Shown in pieces: positions 1 through 11,951 of a DNA stretch of 64,000 bases. The stretch spans positions 372,001-436,000 of the forward strand of contig CANTUR010000282.1 in NCBI GenBank assembly GCA_947683625.1. Reading direction: 5' to 3'. The notes under the pieces are model-generated. The model was given only the letters and a program-made list of their open reading frames with translations. It searched no databases and was not told the origin of the DNA. Both the position numbers and the translations under genes were made by a program. Origin of the DNA: Mallotus nudiflorus. Its lineage: Eukaryota; Streptophyta; Magnoliopsida; Malpighiales; Euphorbiaceae. The first letter of the stretch is position 1. Each line of letters opens with the position of its first letter.

Positions 1-176
1 TCCCCATAAGCAGTAAATTTCAAGACACGTTGCAGCCCAAAACCCTTTCTGATATTACCAGCTACAGATTCACAGGATACATCACGAGGAATAGGGCAAT
101 TCATAATGTCCCAAAGAATAGCCGCAGGACCACAAAGGGAGCTCTGGTTTTGTTGGTTTGGGGGAGGTTCAACCAT
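1..176 (-). CDS. NYN/limkain-b1-type domain protein, first coding exon (partial)
   Basis: Read on the minus strand from an ATG at 176, the frame stays open for 58 codons to the window edge. It starts MVEPPPNQQ and contains the block GPAAILWDIMNCPIPRDV, which closely resembles the opening of plant NYN (limkain-b1/MARF1-like) domains, where the family has G-P-hydrophobic-WDIENCP; the acidic residue after WDI is M here. NYN proteins are PIN-like putative ribonucleases. A splice acceptor (TTTGCAG on the minus strand) ends at 191, so 14 bases of 5' UTR precede the ATG in this exon. The rest of the gene lies beyond the left edge. This is the only coding piece in the window not attached to a mobile element. 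The family call rests on motif memory; the exon structure is read directly. Confidence 0.7.
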   Translation of the reverse strand, partial: MVEPPPNQQNQSSLCGPAAILWDIMNCPIPRDVSCESVAGNIRKGFGLQRVLKFTAYG

Positions 177-190
177 GCCCACACTTTATT

Positions 191-2574
191 CTGCAAATTT
201 TAGCATAAGATACTGGTAAGAACTTATAGGTAGATATTAAATTCAGTAAAAAATCATCTCATGCCTTTCAATTCTATCTAACATTAGCACTCTGAATTTT
301 AAAATCTAAAAATCAACAGAATTGTGGTTTGGTGTGAGCCAAATTCTGTCAAAGCATAAGTTCATATGCATCATCAATATGATGTCCAGCTTCAAATAAT
401 AGCACAGAGCAAACTAACAGCTACTAAATTTCTAGAGGGGAAAAACAGAGTAAACAACTTTTTATATTTCTGTGGTGGTAGAACATCAGAAAACTCAACT
501 GCACTCTGCAGGCACAAAACCTCTAAAGCATTAACAAACTTCAATGAGAAGTACAGTGCTCAGTGGCAAAGCTAGCCACTGATTTTTTTTTTTTTTGGAA
601 CAAACCACCAATAAAATTTAGAAATATTATTCATAACAAATGCTAGACATTAAATAATATGTCTACATTTATAAGCTGATATAAAAGCATCAATTAAAAG
701 ATAACTAAAAAGCAAGGAAAAGAACACGAAACAAACTTATTTCAAGAAAAATGAACACAGTTGTATAAGTTCCATTATCATGCTAGCACTCTTAATATAT
801 GTGTTTGGTTTCAACAATTATGGTTAACATAAAAATAGATCCTCAACCAACTAAAGGACCAAATGTTAGGAGACAAAAATTGACAAGATTGTAATAACGA
901 GAAAATGATACAGCAAGCAAATTCAGAAACTCAAGGCTTTGGATTAAGAACTCAAAACACAGAACTGTTGGCTTTGAATCTAAGAGCAGAGAAATAAGTC
1001 CACAAAAAAAATGCTCTCTAATGCATCTTGTTTCATTCAAACTCAAAACAGAAAAACAGAACACAAAACAGAGCATGAAAGATTTGTCAGAAAAGTGGCA
1101 AAGCAACTTGAAATGCAAAACTGTGGATTAACTCAAACACCAGAATTGCTGGCTATTGAATCTAAGAGTGGAGAAACAAGTTCATAGCAAATGGTCTCCA
1201 GTGGAGCTGGTTACCTTCAAACTCAAGACACAAAAACAAAAGATGAGACAGAGCATGAAAGAGCTCTTATAGAATTGGGTAGCCATAACAGAGATAAGTA
1301 ACTATAATACGCTAGTTAGAAATGGAAATGGAAGAGAAACCAATTATTGCAGCAAAAGCATTAACTGAGATCAACAAAGGAGAACAGACAATTTTTCTTT
1401 TTCTTTTTCAAGACAAAGTTCTGATACCTGAACTTTCTCTCTGCATCTCATTCAATTTTTTGGCTACATTAGCTCCCTCTCATAAGGAGAGAATAAATTA
1501 AAAGTCAACAATTAAAGCAACTATTACACAAATTTGTCCAAAAAAAAGACATTCGAATTGATCTCCACCATTCAGTGATACAAGATAGCAGACATAACAT
1601 AACCATTTAAAGGGCTAAATTCATCAATATTTAAATATAAGCAAAGCAACAAAAGAGACACTGTCGCAGTATGCAACACAGAAAGCAGCATTTCTGTCTC
1701 AACCAACATATCACTAGGAATGTAAGCTATTTAAGCACATGATTTCTATATTTCGACAAATTAAGGCTTAAATGGACTATTTAATACCTTGACAGATCTG
1801 GCATTTAAATTCTTGAACAGCAACTACAGTACAAAGATGCAATAGATGCTGTATATTCAAGTGTCTAGACAACTCATATTCTCCTACTTTTACGTTCTTT
1901 ACAAAACAGCATATCACGATATCCGTTGACCTTTTCTTTCTGGTGAATTTTTTATTTTTCACCTATACCCCTTTATTTTCTTTTTCATTCTATTAACTTA
2001 TCTTCCTGAAAGTCCCACAGCAGATCTTTAATTTCAAGCTTGAATTGCTTTATCAAGAATTGGTGAAAATGCTTATGATAGCAACTTTAGATTTTCAATA
2101 AGGTTTCAGAGATCATATATTTTCCAACTGTTTCACACACTTATATGCCCACTACACCAGCAATCTACAAAAAATTAACACTTAGGCTTGAGCATATCAA
2201 AAATACAGTAAAAGGAAAAATCACTCAAAAGTGTAACATCTAAAATCAGATCAATCAGAGACAGCAAGAAAATAAATCATTAGAGTGAGAAAAGATCATA
2301 CTTAGGTTGATCAGAACGCAGGGGGCAGTTTAAGATTCAAGGTTAGGAGAATGTTTTTGAAAGAATTGAGATTGGAGAATTGTTAATGTATGCGTGTGTG
2401 CATATATATATATATATATACCCACTACACCAGCAAACTAAAAAAAATTAACACTTAGAAATGAGCATGCCGAAAATATAGTAAATGGAAAAATCACTCA
2501 AAAGTGTAACATCTTAAATCAGATCAATGAGAGAGACCAAGAATCTAAATCATTACAATGAGAAAAGATCATAC
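191..2574 (-). other. Probable 5' UTR intron of the NYN-type gene
   Basis: The segment between the acceptor at 191 and a good donor (GCACAG|GTATGATC on the minus strand, GT at 2574-2573) has no convincing coding frame; the short open frames overlap low-complexity DNA. A possible extra untranslated exon near 1430-1490 ends in TTCAG|GTATC on the minus strand, but I cannot confirm it. The reading as a long leader intron is inference from the splice-like borders. Confidence 0.4.
945..1275. repeat. Diverged ~184-bp tandem duplication in intron
   Basis: The block starting near 948 (ACTCAAAACACAGAACTG) recurs near 1132 (ACTCAAACACCAGAATTG) with the same order of sub-motifs: TTGAATCTAAGAG, then GAGAAA.AAGT, then CAAACTCAA, then GAGCATGAAAGA. 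The copies differ by many substitutions and small indels, so the duplication is old. Confidence 0.65.
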
Positions 2575-2692
2575 CTGTGCTGATTGGAACGCAGGGAGCA
2601 GTAGAAGATTCAAGGTTAGGGAATGTTTTTGAAAGAATTGAGATTGTTGAGAGTTAAGGTGTGTGTGCATATATATATATATATATATATTT
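2148..2692 (-). promoter_or_regulatory. Duplicated promoter and first-exon region of the NYN-type gene
   Basis: Two tandem copies (about 2148-2420 and 2421-2692, roughly 272 bp each) share nearly the whole sequence. Each runs from CCCACTACACCAGCA to an (AT)n tract. On the minus strand each copy reads: (TA)n tract like a TATA region, then a C-rich leader (TTCTTTCAAAAACATTC, CCTGCGTTC), then a GT donor before ATGATCTTTTCTC. The distal copy (2421-2692) has a strong donor (CAG|GTATG). The proximal copy has CTAA|GTATG, a weaker site. This fits an alternative, duplicated transcription start. The promoter role is inference from layout. Confidence 0.45.
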
Positions 2693-2699
2693 TGGAAGG

Positions 2700-4240
2700 A
2701 TAAAAGAAAATAGAACGCAGACTTTTCAAAGTAGGGACACAAGCAGAAGTATCAATCAACATCAGATAATAATAATAATAGCATTTTATACTGGATTACT
2801 TGCAAATCAGAAATTAGAATTTGGCTAATAGAATCTTTCCGATTCCTGCACCATTTTTGATAAATTTATGCTCTACCTGCTCCATTGTTGGGCAGGATGG
2901 GTGTGGCAGCACAAAGACTTAAAACTTCAAACCTTCATTGACTTGAAATTAATAATTAACAGACCAAATTTGAGAATTAAAAATATATACATAGGAATAC
3001 CATGGGCTAAAACCTCCAACAAAAACAATTTTTCTCAAGGCCATCCACATTTGTCCAACACCACCAAAAATCAGAAGCAACTAAAACTTTTAAAGTAGTG
3101 TCCAGTCTCCCACTCTTGCATTAGGCATGATATGTACATAAGTGCATGATTTTTGGCTCCAATATCACATTGAATAAAAACAGTTGGCTAGACAATTTCT
3201 TTGCAATAACTCGTACACACCCAAGAAATTCATTAAAACTGTGTCAGTAGAAGCTATCTACGTAAAGTTTTCCTTTAGCAGATGCTTTGGGTGCACATGT
3301 GTGCCAACCTAAAGAATAGGAAAAAAAGTACAAAACATTGTTCCTTGTAATAGTCAACACCAAATCAAAAGGCCAATAACCAACAAAGATGCAGTGTGAC
3401 AATAGAGAATCCAAGCATCATATAATTATGAATTTTGGACACTACATTGAAAAGAATGTACCCCAAATGAGAAGATATTGCATTTTCCAATATACGTAAT
3501 CGTTCTTGTCTTCAGTGTAATATCGCTAATGCCATATCACAAGTTAATCTTAAAGTACCAATCTCAAAAGCAGCAAATATATTGTTTTTGTTCATATAAA
3601 CTAAAATAATGTATTTGAATATGGATCTATTTTAAATTATAATTAAAACCACGGAGCAACCAATGAATATTGCCAACCTCACTAAAACCACATTTGAGAA
3701 AGAAAAAGGAGATAAATATTATATACAAAAATAAATTCAAGCCCAAACCTCGCATGAACGTAGAATCTCAGCACGAAACAAACACAAATTCTATATGCAA
3801 ATTATGTGCAAGTAGCAAGCAAATCAAAGATCTTTAGCTATGCTACAGATAGATACATGTAATACTTCTTCATCATTGCAACATTGGCATATAACAGATG
3901 AAAAAGCTCTACTATCATCATCATCCTTGGAAATGGCATTAACAATGTCCTGCAGCAACAACAACAGCTCAGGAAGAACCAAATCAGTACATATCGATCA
4001 CGTACAGCCCATATTAACTCAACGTTATCCTTAATCTAATTGAAAAGGAAGAAATGCTCAAAACTTAACGTTAAAAATAAAAAGAACCTTAGTTCAGTGT
4101 TCTTAAGAAAGGAAGGAAAGAAATAATGGGGAAAAAGAGATTTAATTAGAGTTCTTTACTCTCTACAAAAAATTAGGGTTCTTGACAACAAAAAGAAGAA
4201 ACTGTAAATCACTAAAGCTTAGAAAAGAATAACAGCGGAG
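2700..4240. other. Intergenic AT-rich DNA
   Basis: I see no supportable gene. Short open frames (for example near 2868-3098 and 3840-4034) lack family motifs. A minus-strand frame at about 3990-3836 codes a leucine-rich then acidic stretch but has no start and matches nothing I recognise. Confidence 0.5.
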
Positions 4241-4252
4241 CCGTAGAAGAAA

Positions 4253-5156
4253 ATGTCGAAGGAGAAATTGAATAGGTATGTATAACTTTCATTTTATTTA
4301 TTGTTAATTGTTGATGTCATATTTACGAGGGATTTGGGAAAGTTTGAAGCACATTTGTATGAACTAAGTGTTTCATTCTTTTATTTTTACAGCAATGACT
4401 CTTTTGTTGTTGAAAAATGGTATGGGTGTGTATTTCACAGTGGTCCTACTGCTTTAAAGAAGAGATATGTTGGAGGTATGAAGGTGCATTTTAAGGTAAA
4501 CATACAAAGGATTTATTCTTATGAAGCTTTACTTGATGACATAAAAAAATCATAAAGGGCAAGTTGGGTAATATAGAGATTGTGAAAGTGCACTTTAAGA
4601 AGCCTCATATGCCATTAGCACATGAGTTGTTGCTATTGTATAAGGGGTCAGAAAGTAGCTTTTTAGGGATGCTAAAAAAAATTGAAAATGCAGTTGTATG
4701 TGGAGCATAAATTATGTGATGGGGATAAAGATCCAATGGTTGAAAGTGGTTTAGACAATAGGTGTGAGGGTATAGTGGATGGTTATAGTAAGGGTTCCAA
4801 GGGAAATGGTGGCTGTAAGGTGGCAGAAGTTGCTAGTGGCTATGAGCTTATGAAGGGTACTGGTGAGTAGCATGAAGGGACAACAAATGAGGTTACACAA
4901 CCTTCATTAGCTGAGGAGGTAAATGCTTTTCTTAGATATGTTCCTTAAATTAACATTGAAGATTGATTGGCAGATGATGTGCTGAGTTAAATTAGAGAAA
5001 AATTGCTCATAGGTAAGGAGATTCCTGCAAATGATGCAGCAGGCCTAACTGGGTCAAGCAATGCAATGGCAGGTTCAGCAAATGCAGTGGCAGGTTCAAG
5101 CAATGCAATGGTAGGTTCAGCAAATGATGTGGCAGGTTCAGGCAATGCAGTGGCAG
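4253..5156 (+). pseudogene. MULE transposase, N-terminal exons
   Basis: An ATG at 4253 opens a short exon (MSKEKLNR) followed by an intron-like stretch ending TTTTTACAG near 4391. The next exon has SFVVEKWYGCVFHSGPTAL then KKRYVGGMKVHFK, the kind of opening seen in MURA-type proteins before the DNA-binding domain. The frame then passes through several stops. It ends in a Gly/Ser/Asn/Ala heptad repeat interrupted by the solo LTR at 5157. Without the LTR and one target-duplication copy, the frame continues directly into the acidic region at 8267. Confidence 0.5.
5040..5156 (+). repeat. 21-bp tandem repeat coding GS(S/A)NA(M/V)A heptads
   Basis: About five units of a 21-bp sequence (GGTTCAAGCAATGCAATGGCA and variants) lie in tandem, coding the heptads GSSNAMA, GSANAVA, GSSNAMV, GSANDVA and GSGNAVA. 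A sixth, altered unit (GSCSVVH) follows on the far side of the solo LTR at 8262. The repeats are part of the MULE transposase frame and probably form a flexible linker. Confidence 0.75.
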
Positions 5157-5471
5157 TGTTATAATCCAATATTTTTATAAATTATTAAATTAATTTTGAG
5201 AAAAACAGTGTTAATAAATTTTTTAAATTTTTATATATCATGATTATTTTGTGTAATTTAATTAAATTTTAGTGTTAGTGTTTATTTTATTTTGTTATGG
5301 TATTAATATTAAATTGAGATTTAAAAGTTTAATTTATTGCTATATATTATTATTTATTTATTTAATATTGTTATTATTGTTATTAATTGTGAATAGTATT
5401 AATTTATTTTATTGTAAATATTTTAATATTGTGTGGTAGATTTAATTAGAAAGTAATTATTTAATTTAAAA

Positions 5472-5524
<53 letters not shown>

Positions 5525-5551
5525 ATATGTATATTATTTTTGTCCTTTTCC

Positions 5552-5582
<31 letters not shown>

Positions 5583-8261
5583 AAAAAAATTTTCTTCCTG
5601 TCTTTCTTCTGTTTCCCTCCCCCTTTCCTTCTTTTTCCCTTCTCCTTTTTTCTTTCTGCAATTTGCAGATGCACACGCAGCGCCACCACCAGCCATCACT
5701 CAAGCCACCATCAGCCATCATTCTTCCACCATCAGCCATCATTTTGCCACCATTACCTCCCCTCTTTTCTTCCCTTTCCACCGTCATCAGCAAGCTCAAA
5801 TCCTCCTATTTCCTTCAATGCATTAGCAGTTAGTAGCATCACCAGCGACGATTTTCGATGGAGAGAGCTTGTGGTTCTGGGCTTGTTCAACTCCTCTCGG
5901 TCCGAGTAAGTTGAATCTTCGATTGTTTCAAGTTTAGGATGTCTAGTAATTCATTTATACTCAAGTTTTAGTTTAAATCAATTTAGTTTTTTATTTTTAT
6001 TTTTTGAGTTTGAAATAGTTTGATTCATGTTTAATTCCTTTGAAAATGTGATTGTGTGCGTCAAGAGCTACCTAAATATATTTTTGTTTGATTTTTCTGA
6101 ATTATTTGAAGTTTTTGTATTTTTGTTTTCCAGTGACCTATGCCGGAAAATTTTAATATTTTTTAAAAAATTTTTGAATTATTTAGATTATGGTTTGTGA
6201 AGAAAATTTGGTGAAATTAATTTTAGATTTTTAGTTATGAATTTATTTAGTTTATGTATAAAATTGTATTTTTGAACAATAAGGTAAATTTTATTAATTA
6301 TATGATTTTATTGAAAATAATGCTAATTAGTATATTTAATATAAACATTAAGCTTTAGAAATGAGAAAATAAATTTTTATGAATTTATAGTAATTTTGGT
6401 TAATTTTTGAAAAATATCTAATATTATGGTAATTTTTGGAAAAATTAGTAAATTTTGTATTTTAATTGAACTTATTGTTAATTAGTGTGTTTTGGATAAT
6501 TTTTGAATAATAAATAGTATTAAAATAATTTTTATGAATTATTTACTATTTTTAGCTAATTAATAATAATTTTCAAAATTTTACTTAAATAACATCTTAT
6601 TTATTATTTTTATGATTAGCTGTTTTTATTATATAATTGAATAATTTAAATAATTAATTGAACCTTGTGCTATTTAATTTCAAATATTTGAAAAATGGAA
6701 TTTTTGCTAATATTATTTAATTATATTCAAGATTTTATTAAATTAATTTGAAGATAAATTATCTTTAGTGTTTTTATTATTCAAATAAATTGTATTGAGG
6801 TATTTTATTGATTTTTAATATTTATTATTAAATTATTGATTTTTGTGTATTTTGGTTTTCGGTTGGGCAAATTGTGTAGCTCAGGGGTCCAATCCGAAAA
6901 GTTGTGCTATTGTGAATATTGAAGTGTGATTGTGTACAGGATTGACTCTACTTTTATTAGAGAGCGTCCATTTTATATAGGAGACTCTTTCGAATTTTTG
7001 ATAGAATTCTCGTAAAACGTAACATTAGATCAATCTTGAGTTTTTAATTTTTGGTTAAGTCATGTCTTAAATTGAGTCATTTTTTAGAATTTCTAGAAGT
7101 ATAAAATTAGGATTTCAATTGTAATATTATTATTATTTATTTATTTTCTATAGTTGTATCAAAACCGAAGCCTACCGGATTAGGCTAGACTATCTTTTTT
7201 AAAAGAACGCACAATTGTGAGTTATTATCATATATATGAATTGCATGTAATACAAATTTATGAGCATCCATATTTTTATAATATAATTAAGTATGATTTA
7301 TTTTATTAAATGATTATATATATGTTTTGGTATATATTTTTTATATTTTTTTAAAAATGGATGCTACCATGTTTAAATTATACATTTTATTATCTTTAAT
7401 AATTATAAAATTTATTTGAAAGATAGTCATAGAATGTGCTACCTAGTGGGCTGCACTAGGACTATGCACGTACCAGTGCTTTAGATTGTTGGGTTGATAT
7501 TATAAAATTATTTGATGTGAGACTTGATTAATTGATTATTAAGATTTGCTATGAGTGAGTGATGTGATTGCAGGAGTTCGGTTGACTTAATGTCTCGAGG
7601 CCAATCACGTCGATAGTAAGACTGCGGGAGCTCAGTTGACTTAGTGTCTCGAGGCCAGTTTGTTGTCCAAAAATGGAAAAGAGAAATATTTTGGAATTAA
7701 GTGAGCCTATTGACTAGTGAGGTTTAGTGGTCGAGGTTGTAGAATATTTTAGGGTTATGCTTCAATCCTTCACCCAAAATAAATTTTTCTACATCTATTA
7801 TTATATAAAAGTAAATTTTAGCATCTATATGAAATGCATGTATATATATATATTATTATAGCGATACTTGATTGTATATGACCTTAGGTTGCATGTATAT
7901 ATATTATAATAATTCACTCAGTGAGATCTGACTCCCCTCAATATTTTCTTTTCAAGATCTACTACTTCAAACCTTCCTTATAGTACTCTTCGCCAAACTT
8001 TTTCCTTTTCGACTGATTTATGTAAATACTGAACTGTCTTTTTCTTGTATTTTTAGTAATCATTATAGTAGCAGTGTTATTGTGGTAGTAGTATGTTGTA
8101 ATAATTATAGATTTATTTTTATATTAATTAAATTTTCAATTTTGGCATATTTTTGTAATATATTTGCATGTGTTTTTATTTTAAGGCTTGCTATGGGTTT
8201 CGAATTTAAAATAATTCATGTTCCCTAGCATCGCTCATGACTCCCCAATTAGGTCGTGATA
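5157..8261 (+). mobile_element. Solo LTR A (long-LTR family, 3105 bp)
   Basis: It starts TGTTATAATCC and ends GGTCGTGATA, with a perfect target duplication GGCAG at 5152-5156 and 8262-8266. The terminal TA is a mutated CA, as the sister copies show. No internal region is present, so it is a solo LTR left by recombination. It carries the same landmarks as copies B-E: a CT/GC-rich block ending in a donor (GTAAGT at 5906), the nested-hairpin block (6945-7020), the CCTAGTG/CACTAGG hairpin (7442-7460), paired 54-bp repeats (about 7572-7668) and the AATTCACTCAGTGAG box (near 7912). It contains no protein gene. Lineage cannot be set without internal domains; LTRs this long are typical of Tekay/Del- or Athila-type Ty3/gypsy elements. 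Confidence 0.9.
5470..5576. repeat. (AAT)n/(TTA)n and (TA)n microsatellites in solo LTR A
   Basis: An AAT run turns into a TTA run (5470-5524), making a near-palindrome, and a TA run lies at about 5553-5576. The long tyrosine/isoleucine ORFs crossing here come from these runs and are not genes. Confidence 0.9.
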
Positions 8262-8266
8262 GGCAG

Positions 8267-10616
8267 GTTCATGCAGTGTAGTGCATGGTGATGAAGATGT
8301 GGATGTAGAGAATGATGGGATTAATGGTGAAGAGGATCCTGGTATACTTGTGGATTGTGACCTTTCATCTGGTGAAGATGATGATGAGTTACAAGCAGCT
8401 AGGATATCCTTGGGAAAGTCAAGCACACAATGAAGAACAACAATTAACAGTCAACCTGGTAGCAGTTAAGCTCAATCTCAAACTATTATAAAAGAATAAT
8501 TAGAAAGTGAAAAAGCAGTCGTTGTTGCTATAGAAATTATTAGGAAAAATCTTTTCAACTAGGGAAGAGAAGTAAAAGATAATGGCTTGTATTCAGATGA
8601 AGAAATCAATTTTGATGATAACTGGTGTCGCATAAGCTCAAAAGGTGAAAATGATGATCATGCAGTAAGGATAAAAAGTAGATATCCTGCTTTTAATCTA
8701 AATGCACAAAAGATAGAACTCTTTTTGGGCATGACATTTAGAAGTCTAAGTTAATTGAAGGAAGTGATAACTAGATATGCAATCCAATCAAGCTGCTATG
8801 TTAAATTTATTAGAAACATAAATTATGATATTAGAGTTGAATATGATAAGAAGACATATCCATGGGTTATGTTTACAAGCTTTGAGTGATAATGTGAGTC
8901 ACCATTTTCAAATAAAAACTTATTATAAAGAACATAATTGCCCTATAGAGGGTAACAGCAAAATGGTTAGCTGCTAACTATTTGCATAAATACAAGTCTA
9001 TTCATGCAATAAAATTAGTAGATATGAAAGATTTGGTGAAGGAAGATATTAAGGTTGAGTTAACATTAACTCAATTGAGAAGGGCTAAGATGTTAACATT
9101 GGTAAAACTCCAAGGAGACTTAAAAGAGGAGTATGGGCTGCTTTAGGATTACTTAGGTGAAATTCAAAGGTATAATCCAAGTAGTATAACTAAAATGAGA
9201 GTGTGCACACCAATTCCATATTTTTAGTGTTTGAAAGGCTATACATTAGCTTTGATTGCTTAAAGAAAGGGTTTTTAGGAGGATGTGGGAGGATTCTTAG
9301 ATTAGATGGTTGTTTTCATAAAGTAATAATCAAAGGAGAAGTTCTTGCTACTGTTGGAAGGGATGGGAAAAACCAAATATTCCCTGTTGCTTGGTCAGTT
9401 ATGACATATGAAAATAGAGTTAATTGGCTTTGGTTTATAGAAATGCTAATTAAAGATCTTCATATGGAGGATGGTAGTAGATGAATATTAATTACTAGTC
9501 AACAAAAGGTAATTTATAAGTTGCTTTTTTTAATTATGTCAATTGTTACCTACATTTACATCTAACTTTTTTTTTCATATGACTATTATTTAATTAATGT
9601 GGTATTTAGGGGCTGTTAAATGATTTAGGGCAATTGCTTCCAAATGTAGAGCATAGATGTCATGTAAGGCATCTTTATGCTAATTGGAGAAAAAAGTACA
9701 AGTTGAAGGGCTTGAAGCAATAATTCTGGGCATGTGCAAAATAAAATAATATATATGATTTTGAGGCTAATATGGAGGAGTTGAAGAGGTTGATACCTTA
9801 AGGTTTTAATGATATGTTCAACACACATCCAAGACATTGGTGTCGAGCATATTTCAACACTGAAGTTAAGTGTGACATAGTGGATAATAATATAATTAAA
9901 GCGTTTACTGGAAAAATTATAGAGTTTAGGGATAAAAATATTTACTCAATGTTGGAGGGCATTAGGAAAATGGTTATGACTAAGTTAAGGGAGAATCAAG
10001 CAAAGTATGACAAGTGGATTTGTGAATTTGGTCCTCGCATTAGAAAGAAGTTATATGATAATTGTCTTGAAAGTATTAACTGTAGTATGCTATGGAATGG
10101 TGAAAATGAATTTGAAGTGGGATACAAAGGAGATACATATGTGATCAGTTTGAAGAATAGAACTTGTCTTTACAAATCCTGGGATTCCATGTCTACATGT
10201 TATTTATGTAATTCACCACATTGACAAAAATCCAGAAAAATATGTTCAAGATATATACAAAAAGGTAGCCTAAATGGAAACTTATTTATATATGATAGAG
10301 GGTATGAATAGTAAAAAATTTTGGGTTAAATCTAGTATTGACCCACCTCAACCACCTTCAGACAAGAGGATGCCCGAACTACCCGCCAAGAATAGAAGGC
10401 TAAAAGAAGGTGAATAAGGAGGTAATGGAACTAAGTTAAATAGAAAGGGCAGGAATATGACATGTTGTATATGTTATCAATAAGGCATAACATAAAGACA
10501 TGCCCTGAATTAAGAAAATCAAAAGGAGATGACTAAGTTAATGAGGTTGTCCAAGAGGCTATACATGAACATGAACCTTCTATTCAAAGGCCAAGGAAGA
10601 TGGTAGTGAGTATTTA
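8267..10616 (+). pseudogene. MULE transposase: acidic region, MuDR domain, catalytic domain, zinc knuckle
   Basis: After solo LTR A the frame reads VVHGDEDVDVENDG and then SSGEDDDELQAARISL, the acidic stretch usual before the MuDR domain. Then come LFLGMTFRSLS and KEVITRYAIQSS (8720-8790), a recognisable MuDR N-terminal motif. The MULE catalytic domain follows: GRILRLDGCFHK with the first catalytic Asp (9290-9320), GRDGKNQIFPVAWSV (9357-9402) and NWLWFIEML. An intron (about 9509-9609, GTAATT...TTTAG) separates this from NDLGQLLPNVEHRCHVRHL. Further on are FNTHPRHWCRAYF (9813-9850) and a CCHC knuckle (C-x2-C...GH...C, about 10458-10505) with a one-base shift. At least six in-frame stops and two frameshifts make it inactive. 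It is interrupted at 10621 by the copia solo LTR. Confidence 0.75.
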
Positions 10617-10621
10617 TATGT

Positions 10622-11946
10622 TGAAAGAGTCCTAGAGAGGGGGTGAACAGGACTATCAAACAAAAATGGGAAATTAAAGGAATTCTTTGCAAGAATTGAA
10701 TAAGATTTGTGAAGGAAGAATGAAGAACACAAATATTTAAGGAGTTCGGATTCAATAATAATCCTATGTCTCCACCTAACTTATCCCTAAGTTAGGATTT
10801 TTTAATCACCCAAAATCTTATTAACAAGATTGAGAATACACAAGAGTCTTATGGCTCACTCTTACAACCTTACAATCTTGAGTTTTTAAGGCTTACTCAA
10901 AAACCAAATTCCCAAGTGTTTTAATGGATAAACACTTAAACCAATTCCTTTAGAATAGAATCTCACTTCCCGTTTTCTAAACCCAAAAAATAAAAGAATA
11001 AGAATGTCTATTCTAATCACTCACCAACTTTCACAAGAGTTATACACAAAGAATTTGTTTAAAAGAATGTTTTAGAGCTCAATTGAATGTTTAAGAAAAT
11101 GATGAATGATAAACAAGTTTTCTTAACCTTTCAATTGAATTCTAAGTTGTGTTTATATATAAAAACACTAAAAAAATATAGTTTTTAGATGTATCAATCA
11201 TTTCTCCAACATTTAGAATTGATTTTGAATCAATTCTTGAACTTTGGCAACTCAAGGGTTGCTCACGAGTGCCTCACGAGTGAACAGTGCTCATGAGAGG
11301 TGAAATTATAGTTGTTGCATTCAAAAATTCCTGTTGGAATGATGTCAGGGGTTTTCTCATGAGTAGGTCATGATCCACCAGCTTGTGAGGGGTGCTGCCA
11401 ATTTTTGGCAAAAATGTGCTTCAAAGGCTGTATTGAAGGACAACTTATGACCACTTCTAAAGATGCTCATAAATGGGACTAAAGAAGATCAATTCAGCCA
11501 AAAAGTTCTTCATAAAATTTTTAGATAATTGTCTTTTATTTCCATAAAACTTTGAATCACCTAAATTGGACATCTGTAGCTCAAGATATTGCTGAAATAC
11601 CAAGAGATGTGCAAACTGAAATGCAAGTTGCATATGCTGACTTCGACTGAAGATTTTCATATCCAAATGAACTTGGATTTTGATAATAAAGCACAATCTA
11701 AAAAGCTTAAGATGTCTACTTCAAAATTAAAGAAGCTCATTTTCTCATTTAAGAGCTCTAAATATGTCAAAAGTCTTCTTCAATCTCAGAGGTTCAATCA
11801 GCTCAAAAAGCTACTATTCATCCAAAAGTGTATATGCTTGGTATATGTTTGGTATATAATTCCCTTCATACTTAATTAAAATTATTAGTATAAAAATTGT
11901 TTGTCAAAGTCCAAAATTAAGAGTTTGATCATGCAAATGGTCAACA
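10622..11946 (-). mobile_element. Solo LTR of a Ty1/copia element (1325 bp), inserted in the MULE
   Basis: In its own orientation it starts TGTTGACC and ends GGACTCTTTCA. The perfect target duplication TATGT occurs at 10617-10621 and 11947-11951. Its 3' half is clearly related to the 5' LTR of the large copia element at 16138-27242: both share GATTCTATTCTAAAG, TTAGGTGGAGACATAGGAT-type blocks and the same AGGACTCTTTCA end. A TATA-like box (TTATATATAAA) lies at about 11152-11163 on the minus strand. Upstream of it are repeated CTCACGAG/CTCATGAG palindromes (11260-11395). Short ORFs at 10519-10755 and 11457-11879 are chance frames within it. Confidence 0.9.
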
Positions 11947-11951
11947 TATGT

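Noticed and set aside
366..1118. Short ORFs in the left 1.2 kb
   Set aside because: They lie in the presumed leader intron, overlap a diverged duplication and show no domain.
3836..3990. Minus-strand frame coding a Leu-rich then Asp-rich stretch near a possible exon
   Set aside because: It has no start codon, no recognised domain and no supporting splice context; chance is likely.
4987..5169. Minus-strand ORF with Pro/Glu/Ala repeats
   Set aside because: It is the antisense shadow of the 21-bp repeat whose plus-strand frame joins the MULE transposase.
5466..5826. ORFs with Tyr/Ile runs and a Pro/His-rich end in solo LTR A
   Set aside because: They come from AT microsatellites and CACCAT-rich leader sequence, and are not conserved in other copies.
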